Program-made: the position numbers and the translations under genes
Assembly (NCBI GenBank): GCA_019913005.1
Contig: JAIOHL010000171.1
Span: forward strand, 1-64,000
DNA: 64,000 bases
Direction: 5' to 3'
Origin: Anaerolineae bacterium
GTDB taxonomy: Bacteria; Chloroflexota; Anaerolineae; Aggregatilineales; J027
The notes under the pieces: model-generated
Told to the model about the DNA's origin: nothing
Seen by the model: only the letters and a program-made list of their open reading frames with translations
Database searches by the model: none
Part shown: positions 19,728-28,079 of the stretch, one piece after another
Layout: every line of letters begins with the position of its first letter
Numbering within the stretch: position 1 is the first letter of the stretch

Positions 19728-20020
19728 GTCTTGCCCTTTTGATATTTTACGTCGCCGCCGACCTCGACAGTATCCACAATCGCCATTATGACGGCATCGG
19801 CAGGACGGTCTTTGGTGGCTTCGGTTTGACGTGCCGAACTGCCTGTGCAATACAGCACGACCTCACCCAGCCCCGCGCCAACCGAATCCAGCGCGACCAG
19901 ATAGCCGCTGCCCAATTTGCCATCCAACCCAAAAGGGCGCAGGATAAGCATTTTTAGACCATCGAGGCGCTGGCTTTTTTGGGTCGCCACAACGGTGCCA
20001 ACGACCTGAGCCAATTGCAT
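19724..20020 (-). CDS. BMC pentameric vertex protein, EutN/CcmL family (BMC-P)
   Basis: MQLAQVVGTVVATQKSQRLDGLKMLILRPFG...ALDSVGAGLGEVVLYCTGSSAR...DAVIMAIVDTVEV. Confidence 0.93.
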   Translation of the reverse strand: MQLAQVVGTVVATQKSQRLDGLKMLILRPFGLDGKLGSGYLVALDSVGAGLGEVVLYCTGSSARQTEATKDRPADAVIMAIVDTVEVGGDVKYQKGKT

Positions 20021-20025
20021 AGGGA

Positions 20026-20331
20026 TTATTCCAAGCCTGAATCGGCAACGGCGTCGGCGCGGCCCAACGGCATAATCTTGTCCACGTTGGCGTGGGGGCG
20101 TGGGATGACATGCACCGCAACGACTTCGCCAATTTTTTCCGCGCCGCGTACCCCGGCTTCAACGGCTGCCTTGACCGCCGCGACATCACCCCGCACGACG
20201 GCGGTGACATAACCGCCACCGGTTTTTTCATAGCTGACCAGTTCGACACGGGCCGCCTTGACCATCGCGTCTGCCGCCTCGACGAGGGCCGCGAAGCTTT
20301 TGCATTCAATCATTCCGAGTGCATCCGACAT
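20026..20331 (-). CDS. BMC hexameric shell protein (BMC-H)
   Basis: [57 protein letters not shown]...[21 protein letters not shown]. Confidence 0.96.
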   Translation of the reverse strand: MSDALGMIECKSFAALVEAADAMVKAARVELVSYEKTGGGYVTAVVRGDVAAVKAAVEAGVRGAEKIGEVVAVHVIPRPHANVDKIMPLGRADAVADSGLE

Positions 20332-20375
20332 TGAAATTGCTCCTTAAAATTTGAACAAAAATACCATATGTCCCA

Positions 20376-20400
20376 AACAAGGCGCTTAAGCACCTTGTTC
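20376..20400. repeat. near-palindromic element, copy 1
   Basis: AACAAGGCGCTTAAGCACCTTGTTC, identical to 22380-22404; one mismatch within the 24-bp palindrome. Confidence 0.9.
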
Positions 20401-20422
20401 TGAATTCGGGATGAACTTTTCA

Positions 20423-21328
20423 TCAATAGGTGCCGCGTGACGATCCGCCCGCCGATTTTTTGCCGCTGGCCTCCTGTACAATCCGCACCCCGGCACTTGC
20501 GCCAATGCGGGTCGCCCCAGCAGCAACCATCTTTTTAGCATCATCATAGTTCCGCACCCCACCCGATGCTTTGACACCCATCTCTGACCCGACGACATAA
20601 CGCATCAGGGCGACATCGGCGGCAGTTGCGCCACCTCCCCCAAAGCCTGTTGAGGTTTTTACAAAATCGGCCTCGGCGACTTTGGCAATTTGGCAAGCGG
20701 CGACTTTTTCCTCATCGTTGAGCAAGGAGGTTTCGAGAATGACCTTACACAAGGCGTTGGCGGCATGGGTCACATTGACCACCGACGCAATATCTTTCAG
20801 CAGTAGCTTGTAATCACCAGATTTTAATGCCCCAACGTTCAGCACCATGTCAATTTCGGTTGCGCCTTCACCGAGGGCTTTTTGGGCCTCAAACGCCTTG
20901 ACTTCCGGCGGAGTTGCCCCCAATGGAAAACCGACCACCGTACAGACTTTGACATCCGACCCCTTTAATAAATCGGCACACAATTTGACATGGGTGGGAT
21001 TGACACACACCGAAGCAAAATGATAGGTGCGGGCCTCATGGCAGAGTTGAGCAATCTGATCGGGGGTGGCATCGGGCTTGAGCAAGGTGTGGTCAATCAG
21101 ACGGGCCACCTCTTGATCGGCGGGCAGTGCCCCCGGCACGGAAGTAAAGCGGGTCGCACCGACTTCCTTTAATTGACGCACTTCTTTGGGCCGATCCGCC
21201 ACACAGCGCCCATCGCTGCAATCGCCAACAGATTTGGCAGGCTGCGGTTTATCAGGTTGCAAGCCTGCCAGCACTTGTTTGGTAATTTGATCCACCAGCT
21301 TTTCTAGCTGGGTATTATTGATACTCAC
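20423..21328 (-). CDS. deoC: deoxyribose-phosphate aldolase with N-terminal BMC encapsulation-peptide-like extension
   Basis: [62 protein letters not shown]-term [24 protein letters not shown]. Confidence 0.94.
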   Translation of the reverse strand: MSINNTQLEKLVDQITKQVLAGLQPDKPQPAKSVGDCSDGRCVADRPKEVRQLKEVGATRFTSVPGALPADQEVARLIDHTLLKPDATPDQIAQLCHEARTYHFASVCVNPTHVKLCADLLKGSDVKVCTVVGFPLGATPPEVKAFEAQKALGEGATEIDMVLNVGALKSGDYKLLLKDIASVVNVTHAANALCKVILETSLLNDEEKVAACQIAKVAEADFVKTSTGFGGGGATAADVALMRYVVGSEMGVKASGGVRNYDDAKKMVAAGATRIGASAGVRIVQEASGKKSAGGSSRGTY

Positions 21329-22047
21329 GCTTTAGTGCCCTTCAAATAGCGATATTCAATCTGCATGATTTTATTCACACGGCGGGCATGTCTGCCACCC
21401 GCAAATTCGGTGGTGAGCCATGTTTGCACAATTTGCTTGGCGAGCGCTTCACCAATTAGGCCCGCGCCCAATGTCAGCACATTGGCGTCGTTATGTTCGC
21501 GGCTGTTGATGGCAGTGGCGTTATCATAACACAAAGCAGCACGAACCCCCGGCACTTTGTTGGCGGCCATTGAACTGCCGATGCCTGCCCCGTCAATCAA
21601 AATGCCACGCCACGCCTTGCCCTGACTGACCGCCAACGCGACGGCATGGGCAAAGTCGGGATAATCTACGGCGTCGCGGCTGTTTGTGCCTAAATCTAAA
21701 ACGCTGTAACCCTCGGTTTTCAAAAATTCCTTGAGGATTTCTTTGAGGGGGTAGCCGCCATGATCCGCGCCCAATGCCACAACGGGGGCTTGAGGTTTAG
21801 CGGGATTGATTTCCGGCTGTGGGCCTGCGTCATAGGCAATTAATTCAATCTGGCGCATGAGGGCGGCTTCGCGGGCTAAGGGGGTTACAATCGCGCCCTC
21901 TGGTATGCGAAAACTCGTCCCCGGCGGCACGGCGTTGAGATCATCTTCGGTAATCAGGCGGCGCTGACCCCCGGATACACCGAGTTCGCGTTGCAGTGCT
22001 TCGCGCACCAATTGGCGAATTTGTTCCTCGTTCAATCTATCACCCAC
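21325..22047 (-). CDS. rpiB: RpiB/LacAB-family sugar-phosphate isomerase with N-terminal BMC-type extension
   Basis: [20 protein letters not shown]...[27 protein letters not shown]...[29 protein letters not shown]-term [23 protein letters not shown]. Confidence 0.92.
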   Translation of the reverse strand: MGDRLNEEQIRQLVREALQRELGVSGGQRRLITEDDLNAVPPGTSFRIPEGAIVTPLAREAALMRQIELIAYDAGPQPEINPAKPQAPVVALGADHGGYPLKEILKEFLKTEGYSVLDLGTNSRDAVDYPDFAHAVALAVSQGKAWRGILIDGAGIGSSMAANKVPGVRAALCYDNATAINSREHNDANVLTLGAGLIGEALAKQIVQTWLTTEFAGGRHARRVNKIMQIEYRYLKGTKA

Positions 22048-22234
22048 CTAGGAGAACCGCGATTGCCACTATAATCATGCCAAAGCCGATAATACTATAA
22101 ATTATTCGCGCTATTTTTCGCCCAAAAATCATTATCGTTAAACGAGTAGTGCGGCTGCTAAAAAACCAGTCCCAATCCATGATGGCTGTAGTAATGATTA
22201 AGGCGCCACAACCAATCAGTATCAATTCTTGCAT
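22040..22234 (-). CDS. small two-TM protein, Imm17-like
   Basis: 64 aa: [69 protein letters not shown]...GRK.ARI.Y...G pattern resembles Imm17; overlaps the rpiB start. Confidence 0.6.
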   Translation of the reverse strand: MQELILIGCGALIITTAIMDWDWFFSSRTTRLTIMIFGRKIARIIYSIIGFGMIIVAIAVLLGG

Positions 22235-22379
22235 AATTCTCCCCCAGCCCCAATAAATTGCAGCTATTGTACAGCAGAAATGGGGTAACGGATAATTTTT
22301 TTGGGCGACCTTGCTGGTAAAAACTCACACCATGCGTACAATAGTCGTTTGTCTGAATGGCCTTGCATCTTCATATTAC

Positions 22380-22404
22380 AACAAGGCGCTTAAGCACCTT
22401 GTTC
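22380..22404. repeat. near-palindromic element, copy 2
   Basis: AACAAGGCGCTTAAGCACCTTGTTC, identical to 20376-20400, in the divergent intergenic region. Confidence 0.9.
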
Positions 22405-22461
22405 CAAATCATAGGTTGGCAAGGCATCTATTACGCTTTTTTGGGAGATGAACCAAGACGC

Positions 22462-25400
22462 ATGAGCGACACACCCGCCAGCGGACGCACCAGCCTATTT
22501 GATAACCGTTATCGTTATGACCACATCTATCCACGCGGACGCTCCGGCGAAACCCTCCGCGCATGGGATACCCAAGACCATGACCGATTGGTGGTGGTCA
22601 AACGCCCCGCCCCCCAAGATGCCCCCCCAATGCGGGCCGCCCAAGAAGTCAGCATTCGTAATGAACGCAAAGCCCTTGAACGTTTGGCAGGTCATCCGGC
22701 GTTGGCGGAACTGCGCGGTGCAGGGTCGTTTAAGGTCGGCGCTCAGACGCATACCTACATTGCGATGGATCGAGCCGATGGGCAAATCGTGGCCGACATG
22801 GTGCGCGAATTGGCGGAACGGGGAGAGCGCCTGCCCACGCTGGAAATGATGGTAATCGTTGACCAGCTATTAGATTTGCTGGCCCTCGCGCATGAGCAAC
22901 AGGTGGTCTACAACGATGTGGACGCCAAGCACCTGTTCTGGAATCGTGACCTCTATCGCCTGAAGGTGATTGACTGGGGCAATGCCGTGCTGTTGGATGA
23001 AGGCGGCGGGCCAAGCAGCGTCACCCGGCAGAGTGATATTTATCAGGTGGGGGAACTGCTGTTTTATATTATTTCGGGGGGGGCACGCTTCGATAGTGAA
23101 GCCACCGCCGACGGGGAACATATCGTGCTGTTTGGCAGCGATACGGCCCATGTGCCCGCCAGCCTGAAAAATGTGATTACACGGGCAACCCACCCCAACA
23201 CGCGCCGCCGATTTTCGACGATTGCCGAACTGCGTCAAGCCCTGCGTGAAGTGCGTAAGCCGCTGGAAGACAAACGCGAATCGCAACTCAATGAAGTGCG
23301 GCATGAAGTCAATCTGCGGAACAGTAAGCAGGAACTTGAAAATGCCGCTGCTAAATTGCAAACCATCCTCGCACTCGACCCCGGTTATCCCGAAAGCCGC
23401 CGTTTGCAGACCGAAATCGAACTAAAATTGCACCGCCTCGCACTGCAAGCCGATATTGACGCGGCGCGGATTTATCTGGATACGGCAAATTGGTCACGGG
23501 CGGTTGAGGTGCTGTTGGAATTATTGGATCATGCCGACGACCAGACCGCCGCCACGATTCGGTTTATCATCGCCAGCGCAGAACTACTCGAAAAACGCCA
23601 AGCGACCCAACCCCCGGCAGCTTTCTCACCCGCGATTGATGAATTGATGCGCGGCGACCCCCAACAAGCAGGGTATTTGCTGCTGACGAGCGGCACACCT
23701 GACGAAGATCAACTGCTGATTGCCGAGCGTTTGGCGGCGCTTGTGCCAGAAGTGATTTTGCTGCGACCCCATCTCGCCCGTTTGCGTATGGAAGCCGCCG
23801 CCCTGCCCAGCACCGAAGAAATCTTGGATACCCTAGATCGGTTGGAAAGTACCCTCGACAGTCGCCCATCTGAGCCGGGATTGCAGGGAATTTTGGGCAT
23901 TTATCAAGCGATTGGTACTCGCCTCGAAAGTTTGCGGCCTGCGTTAGAAGCCATCTCGAAAAATAACAGCCGCTTGATTGACCCCCTCAATCGGGCACAG
24001 CGAGCGGTCAATATGCTGACCGAGCATCTGCGGGAAGTCGGGCATTTTGTCTATACGGACCCAACCCGTGCTGGAAACACCCTACGCGCCGCCAGCAATA
24101 TTGACCCCGCCAATGCCTATTTTGCCGAACTGAACGATTATTTTGATGAAGTCCATCAAATGTTGGAGGCGTTGGGGTCGTTTAAGCCACGTGCCGATGG
24201 GTCTGATTTGGCGGATTGGTTTGAGCGAGTGCTGGATTTCCTAAAACCCTATGGCGACGATTTAAGCGATGAGGCGCTGCACCGGGCTATCCAGACATTG
24301 GAAGCTACCGCGATGACATGGATGACCACCCAAGATACCATTATTTTTGGTCGGCGCACGATTGCCCAGCATAATCTCACCCGCATGACCAATCTGATGC
24401 TGTCCTTAAATAAAAATATCGCGGCGTGGTATGAGAAATTAGGCAAGGAAGCTGGGGAAGCCACCTATGTCGAACGCCTGAGCCTCAATAATAAACTGGG
24501 GCAGCGGCTGATTGAGGGCTATGAGACGTGGGACGCGGGTAAACCATCGCAGGTGGTCGAGTTGGCAGGGCAAATGGAGCGCCTTGCCCAAACCGATGCC
24601 GAAAAACAGGCAATAGAACGACTCAAGCGATTGGGAGAAATCTGCCAGCACTGGCTGGAAAATCATGGGTCGGATGATCGGCAACTCACCGACCAGACCG
24701 AACGCCAATTGGATGACCTGTTTTTCCCGGATGAAAATCAGGAACGCGACACCTTTGCCAAACAAATGAAGACCACCGATCTGTACCTGAAAACGATGGC
24801 ACGTGGGTTGGTGGAGCATATGCGCCAAAGCAGTACCGCCGGCATCCGTCTGCTGTTTTTGCATTATGTGTGGCGCGGGGTGATGTGTGTGCAAAATGAT
24901 ACGCTGCAAGATGCCGATTTTTGGCGTGAGGCAGCCCTTAAAACATTACCGAAGGGGCGCTCGAATCCAATTTTTGCCGAATTTGACCGGATATTCACCG
25001 GACGCCAATTGGTACTTGAAGCCCAAGCCGCTCTCGAAAAAGTACACGGCCCCGGCGATTTGTTGGGGTTGCGCACCCTGTTTAATCAACCCCTCGCCGA
25101 CCAATGGCTGAATGAGGCACAACAGGCCGTCCGACAACTGGAAGTAGCACTGCGACATTGGGAAGATGGTGATTTCCGGGGGGCTAAAAATGCCTTCGAC
25201 GGAGCGTTGATTCAATTGCAGACGGCAGAAGACAACTCGCGCCTAGATTTGAGCCAGATCAAAAAATGGGTGACACCACTGCGTGATACGGCGATTGATT
25301 TGCAGGCCGCTCGTCTCAAAATTGAGCAAATCGCCAACTCGACCAAAATTCCGGACGATGCCGATTTCACCACACCTGACCTAGCAGTAGACCCTAGCAT

Positions 25401-26823
25401 TGAGCCGCTGTTGGAGGACATGGTCAAGACGACTGAGCAGTTGTTGGGGGTGGATTATTCGCACCAAGTCCGTCAATGGTTAAGCACCTATCGGGCCGTT
25501 TTGGAAACACATCGGACTAAAAATCTGGATCGTGGGCAGAAACTCATCGCGTATGAGGCCCATTTCAACGGCCTGTTTATCAACAAACATCCCGCCTATC
25601 CCCTGTTCCAGACATGGCAGTTGATCGCGCATCGCCTACCGGACGATTTTGGTGCCCCCGAAGCCCCACCGCCACCCGTTGTGACGCCGCCCTTCCCCAT
25701 CGAGCCGCCTTTGCCGGAGGACGATTATGATGAGCCACGTTCGGCCCGTTCTAAACGCCACGCATCCCAAGCGAGTGCTGCCCATGAGGTGGGTTTTGAG
25801 GATGAAATAGGGGTCGCCTATGTGGAAACATCCGAAGGCGGGGGCATTCCTTGGGGCATCATCGCGGCGATTATGGTGGTCGTGGTCGGGGTCATCGGCT
25901 TCGTCTTAATTGCAGGTGGAGGCGGTGATGATGGCGATAATCAAAATAATGGTGGTGATAACAACACCCAAGTCAGCAATGTGCCGCCTGTAACCCGCGA
26001 ACCCGACCCGATTATCGCGCCGGAAACGATTACGCCAACCAGCACCGCCACCGCATCGCCCACCCCAACAGAAACGGCGACCTCAACGGTCAGTCCCAGT
26101 CCAACCGAGATGGCGGTCACAGAAACGCCGACAGCCACTACCCTGCCACCAACGGATTTGCCCACTGCGACGGATGCTCCGGATGCAACCAGTACCACTG
26201 CCCCCACCGCGACAACCACAACAGGTGGCGGTGGCGGATTTAACAGCCCATCGGTCAACGCGCTGGCTATTTTCGACCTCGTATCACGCGAGGATTATGG
26301 GTGGAACTCGGATTGGTTCCGATCTGCGGCAGGCGGGGTCTGGCAGTTGGGGGTATCGAAATCACAGGGCGGGACAGGGCCGATTGTGGTTTCACTGACC
26401 CCCGATATTCTGGGCAGTTTCTTCGTCTCAGATCGCATCACCGCCGCCGAAGCCGAAATGGAATTGACGGTGTATGATGCTGCCGATATTCCAAGTGGGG
26501 TTTATTTGGGGCTGGGTATTGAGAATGAAGGCCGGCAGCGGGCCTCCGCTGAAGTGCGGCTGGTGCAAGATGGGGTCGTGAATATCGGGACGCGGCAAGA
26601 TGGAGCATTCCGGGGACGCACCCAGTATCCCTTGAGTGTTATCCGGTTGGTATTGCGGGTCGAAATCAATGAGGATGGCACGGCCATGTTTTTCATTGAT
26701 AATCAATTGGTGGGGCAATCTGAGGCACGCTATGGGAATGACGAACCCGTGACGGTGGTGTTATATACCTCCAGCGGTGGGGTGTTTGTCTCGGTGACGC
26801 GCTTGGAATTCGATTTCGATTAA
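22462..26823 (+). CDS. large atypical kinase-like protein with long helical/TPR-like region, TM, Thr/Pro stalk and C-terminal LamG-like beta domain
   Basis: HDRLVVVKRP; VVYNDVDAKHLFWN...LKVIDWGN; TM IPWGIIAAIMVVVVGVIGFVLIAGG; C-term VYLGLGIENEGRQRASAEVRLVQDG. Confidence 0.8.
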   Translation: MSDTPASGRTSLFDNRYRYDHIYPRGRSGETLRAWDTQDHDRLVVVKRPAPQDAPPMRAAQEVSIRNERKALERLAGHPALAELRGAGSFKVGAQTHTYIAMDRADGQIVADMVRELAERGERLPTLEMMVIVDQLLDLLALAHEQQVVYNDVDAKHLFWNRDLYRLKVIDWGNAVLLDEGGGPSSVTRQSDIYQVGELLFYIISGGARFDSEATADGEHIVLFGSDTAHVPASLKNVITRATHPNTRRRFSTIAELRQALREVRKPLEDKRESQLNEVRHEVNLRNSKQELENAAAKLQTILALDPGYPESRRLQTEIELKLHRLALQADIDAARIYLDTANWSRAVEVLLELLDHADDQTAATIRFIIASAELLEKRQATQPPAAFSPAIDELMRGDPQQAGYLLLTSGTPDEDQLLIAERLAALVPEVILLRPHLARLRMEAAALPSTEEILDTLDRLESTLDSRPSEPGLQGILGIYQAIGTRLESLRPALEAISKNNSRLIDPLNRAQRAVNMLTEHLREVGHFVYTDPTRAGNTLRAASNIDPANAYFAELNDYFDEVHQMLEALGSFKPRADGSDLADWFERVLDFLKPYGDDLSDEALHRAIQTLEATAMTWMTTQDTIIFGRRTIAQHNLTRMTNLMLSLNKNIAAWYEKLGKEAGEATYVERLSLNNKLGQRLIEGYETWDAGKPSQVVELAGQMERLAQTDAEKQAIERLKRLGEICQHWLENHGSDDRQLTDQTERQLDDLFFPDENQERDTFAKQMKTTDLYLKTMARGLVEHMRQSSTAGIRLLFLHYVWRGVMCVQNDTLQDADFWREAALKTLPKGRSNPIFAEFDRIFTGRQLVLEAQAALEKVHGPGDLLGLRTLFNQPLADQWLNEAQQAVRQLEVALRHWEDGDFRGAKNAFDGALIQLQTAEDNSRLDLSQIKKWVTPLRDTAIDLQAARLKIEQIANSTKIPDDADFTTPDLAVDPSIEPLLEDMVKTTEQLLGVDYSHQVRQWLSTYRAVLETHRTKNLDRGQKLIAYEAHFNGLFINKHPAYPLFQTWQLIAHRLPDDFGAPEAPPPPVVTPPFPIEPPLPEDDYDEPRSARSKRHASQASAAHEVGFEDEIGVAYVETSEGGGIPWGIIAAIMVVVVGVIGFVLIAGGGGDDGDNQNNGGDNNTQVSNVPPVTREPDPIIAPETITPTSTATASPTPTETATSTVSPSPTEMAVTETPTATTLPPTDLPTATDAPDATSTTAPTATTTTGGGGGFNSPSVNALAIFDLVSREDYGWNSDWFRSAAGGVWQLGVSKSQGGTGPIVVSLTPDILGSFFVSDRITAAEAEMELTVYDAADIPSGVYLGLGIENEGRQRASAEVRLVQDGVVNIGTRQDGAFRGRTQYPLSVIRLVLRVEINEDGTAMFFIDNQLVGQSEARYGNDEPVTVVLYTSSGGVFVSVTRLEFDFD

Positions 26824-26920
26824 AGCGTAGCGCAAACGGGTGGAATTGTCAGGGAAAGTCGGGGTAGCCTGCGCTACAATTGCGTGGGTTGGGAATTTTT
26901 AACTGTAATGGAGTTGGCAG

Positions 26921-28057
26921 TTGCCAGAAATTGCCTTAAACGAACGATACGTCATTAAAAATTATATTGATAGCTTTGCGCTGGGGCACTATGCGCGGGT
27001 GCTGGAAGCAGTAGATTTATCGAAGGGGCAGACGGTGGCGTTAAAGGTCATGCGTCCCGAACATCTTGACCGCGAAGCCGCCCCCAAATGGGAAGCACAG
27101 GCTTTCCCGCATGAGGCCGATCTGCTGATGCGCTTGGCGGAGCATCCAACCCCGGTGCGCTTGCTAGACTGCGGCTATCTATCGGCCAGCGGGGAGTATC
27201 CTTCCAGTGGAATACTGCTGTCGTTTGCCACGAATGCGGCAGCCTTTCGAGAGGGGCTATATGCCAATATCGCACGCGGCTGGCGGCCCTACTTGGCATT
27301 GGAATATCTGCCCCGCGAACACAACCTGCTGTATCAGATGCAGGTACAGCGGGGTCAACAGCGCCGTCGTCTGCCCACTGAGGAAGGCATTGATCTGGCG
27401 ATGCAGTTTGGCACGCTGCTCCAAGCGGCCCATTCGCAGGGCATTGTCTACATGGATCACAAATTGGAGCATATTTATTGGGATGGCGAGACGTTACGCA
27501 TCATTGACTGGAATAGCTCCAAATTGCTAGAGCCGGGTCGCCAAACCCAGACACTCGATAATTCGCGCCAAAAAGACATTCATCATTTGTGCGTGGGGGT
27601 GCTGTATCCCATTTTTACGGGCCTGTCGCCCCAACGCGGCGGCTTGCGACCCCAACCAGCGGGAATGACCGAAGTAGATGCACGCTATAACGATGTGCAG
27701 CATCTTGATTTTTCAGTCGAGCCAAGCCTCAGCAGTGCTATCACCGATTTATTGGAAAGCGGCGCTCGGCAGGATTTACCCACCGCTGATTATTTCTTGC
27801 GGCGGTTGGAACAGGTCGCGGTGAAGTTTGGGTGGGAATCGTATATTCGTGGCACAGAACCAGCCCTTAAAGAAGCCCGCGACTATATGCGTGACGGCTT
27901 GACGAAATTGCGACATGGTGAAGATTTAGTCCGCGGGGCGCTAAATTTGTTGATTGAAGCGGCCTCGATTGAAGACATCAACGACGACATGGATGCCGAA
28001 CTGCGCCGTTTGATGAAAGGCATTAATGAATTTTTGAATGCCCGTGTGATTCCATAG
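26921..28057 (+). CDS. atypical protein kinase-like protein
   Basis: HYARVLEAVDLSKGQTVALKVMRPEHLD; GIVYMDHKLEHIYWDGETLRIIDWNSSKLL; TTG start. Confidence 0.78.
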   Translation: MPEIALNERYVIKNYIDSFALGHYARVLEAVDLSKGQTVALKVMRPEHLDREAAPKWEAQAFPHEADLLMRLAEHPTPVRLLDCGYLSASGEYPSSGILLSFATNAAAFREGLYANIARGWRPYLALEYLPREHNLLYQMQVQRGQQRRRLPTEEGIDLAMQFGTLLQAAHSQGIVYMDHKLEHIYWDGETLRIIDWNSSKLLEPGRQTQTLDNSRQKDIHHLCVGVLYPIFTGLSPQRGGLRPQPAGMTEVDARYNDVQHLDFSVEPSLSSAITDLLESGARQDLPTADYFLRRLEQVAVKFGWESYIRGTEPALKEARDYMRDGLTKLRHGEDLVRGALNLLIEAASIEDINDDMDAELRRLMKGINEFLNARVIP

Positions 28058-28079
28058 AAATTTTTGGGGAGAAAATTAG

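Noticed and set aside
20376-20400. Palindrome as a Rho-independent terminator
   Set aside because: No U-run on either strand after the stem; present identically in a divergent intergenic region.
25941-26258. Minus-strand 105-aa Val/Gly-rich ORF
   Set aside because: Antisense of Thr/Pro/Ala stalk codons.
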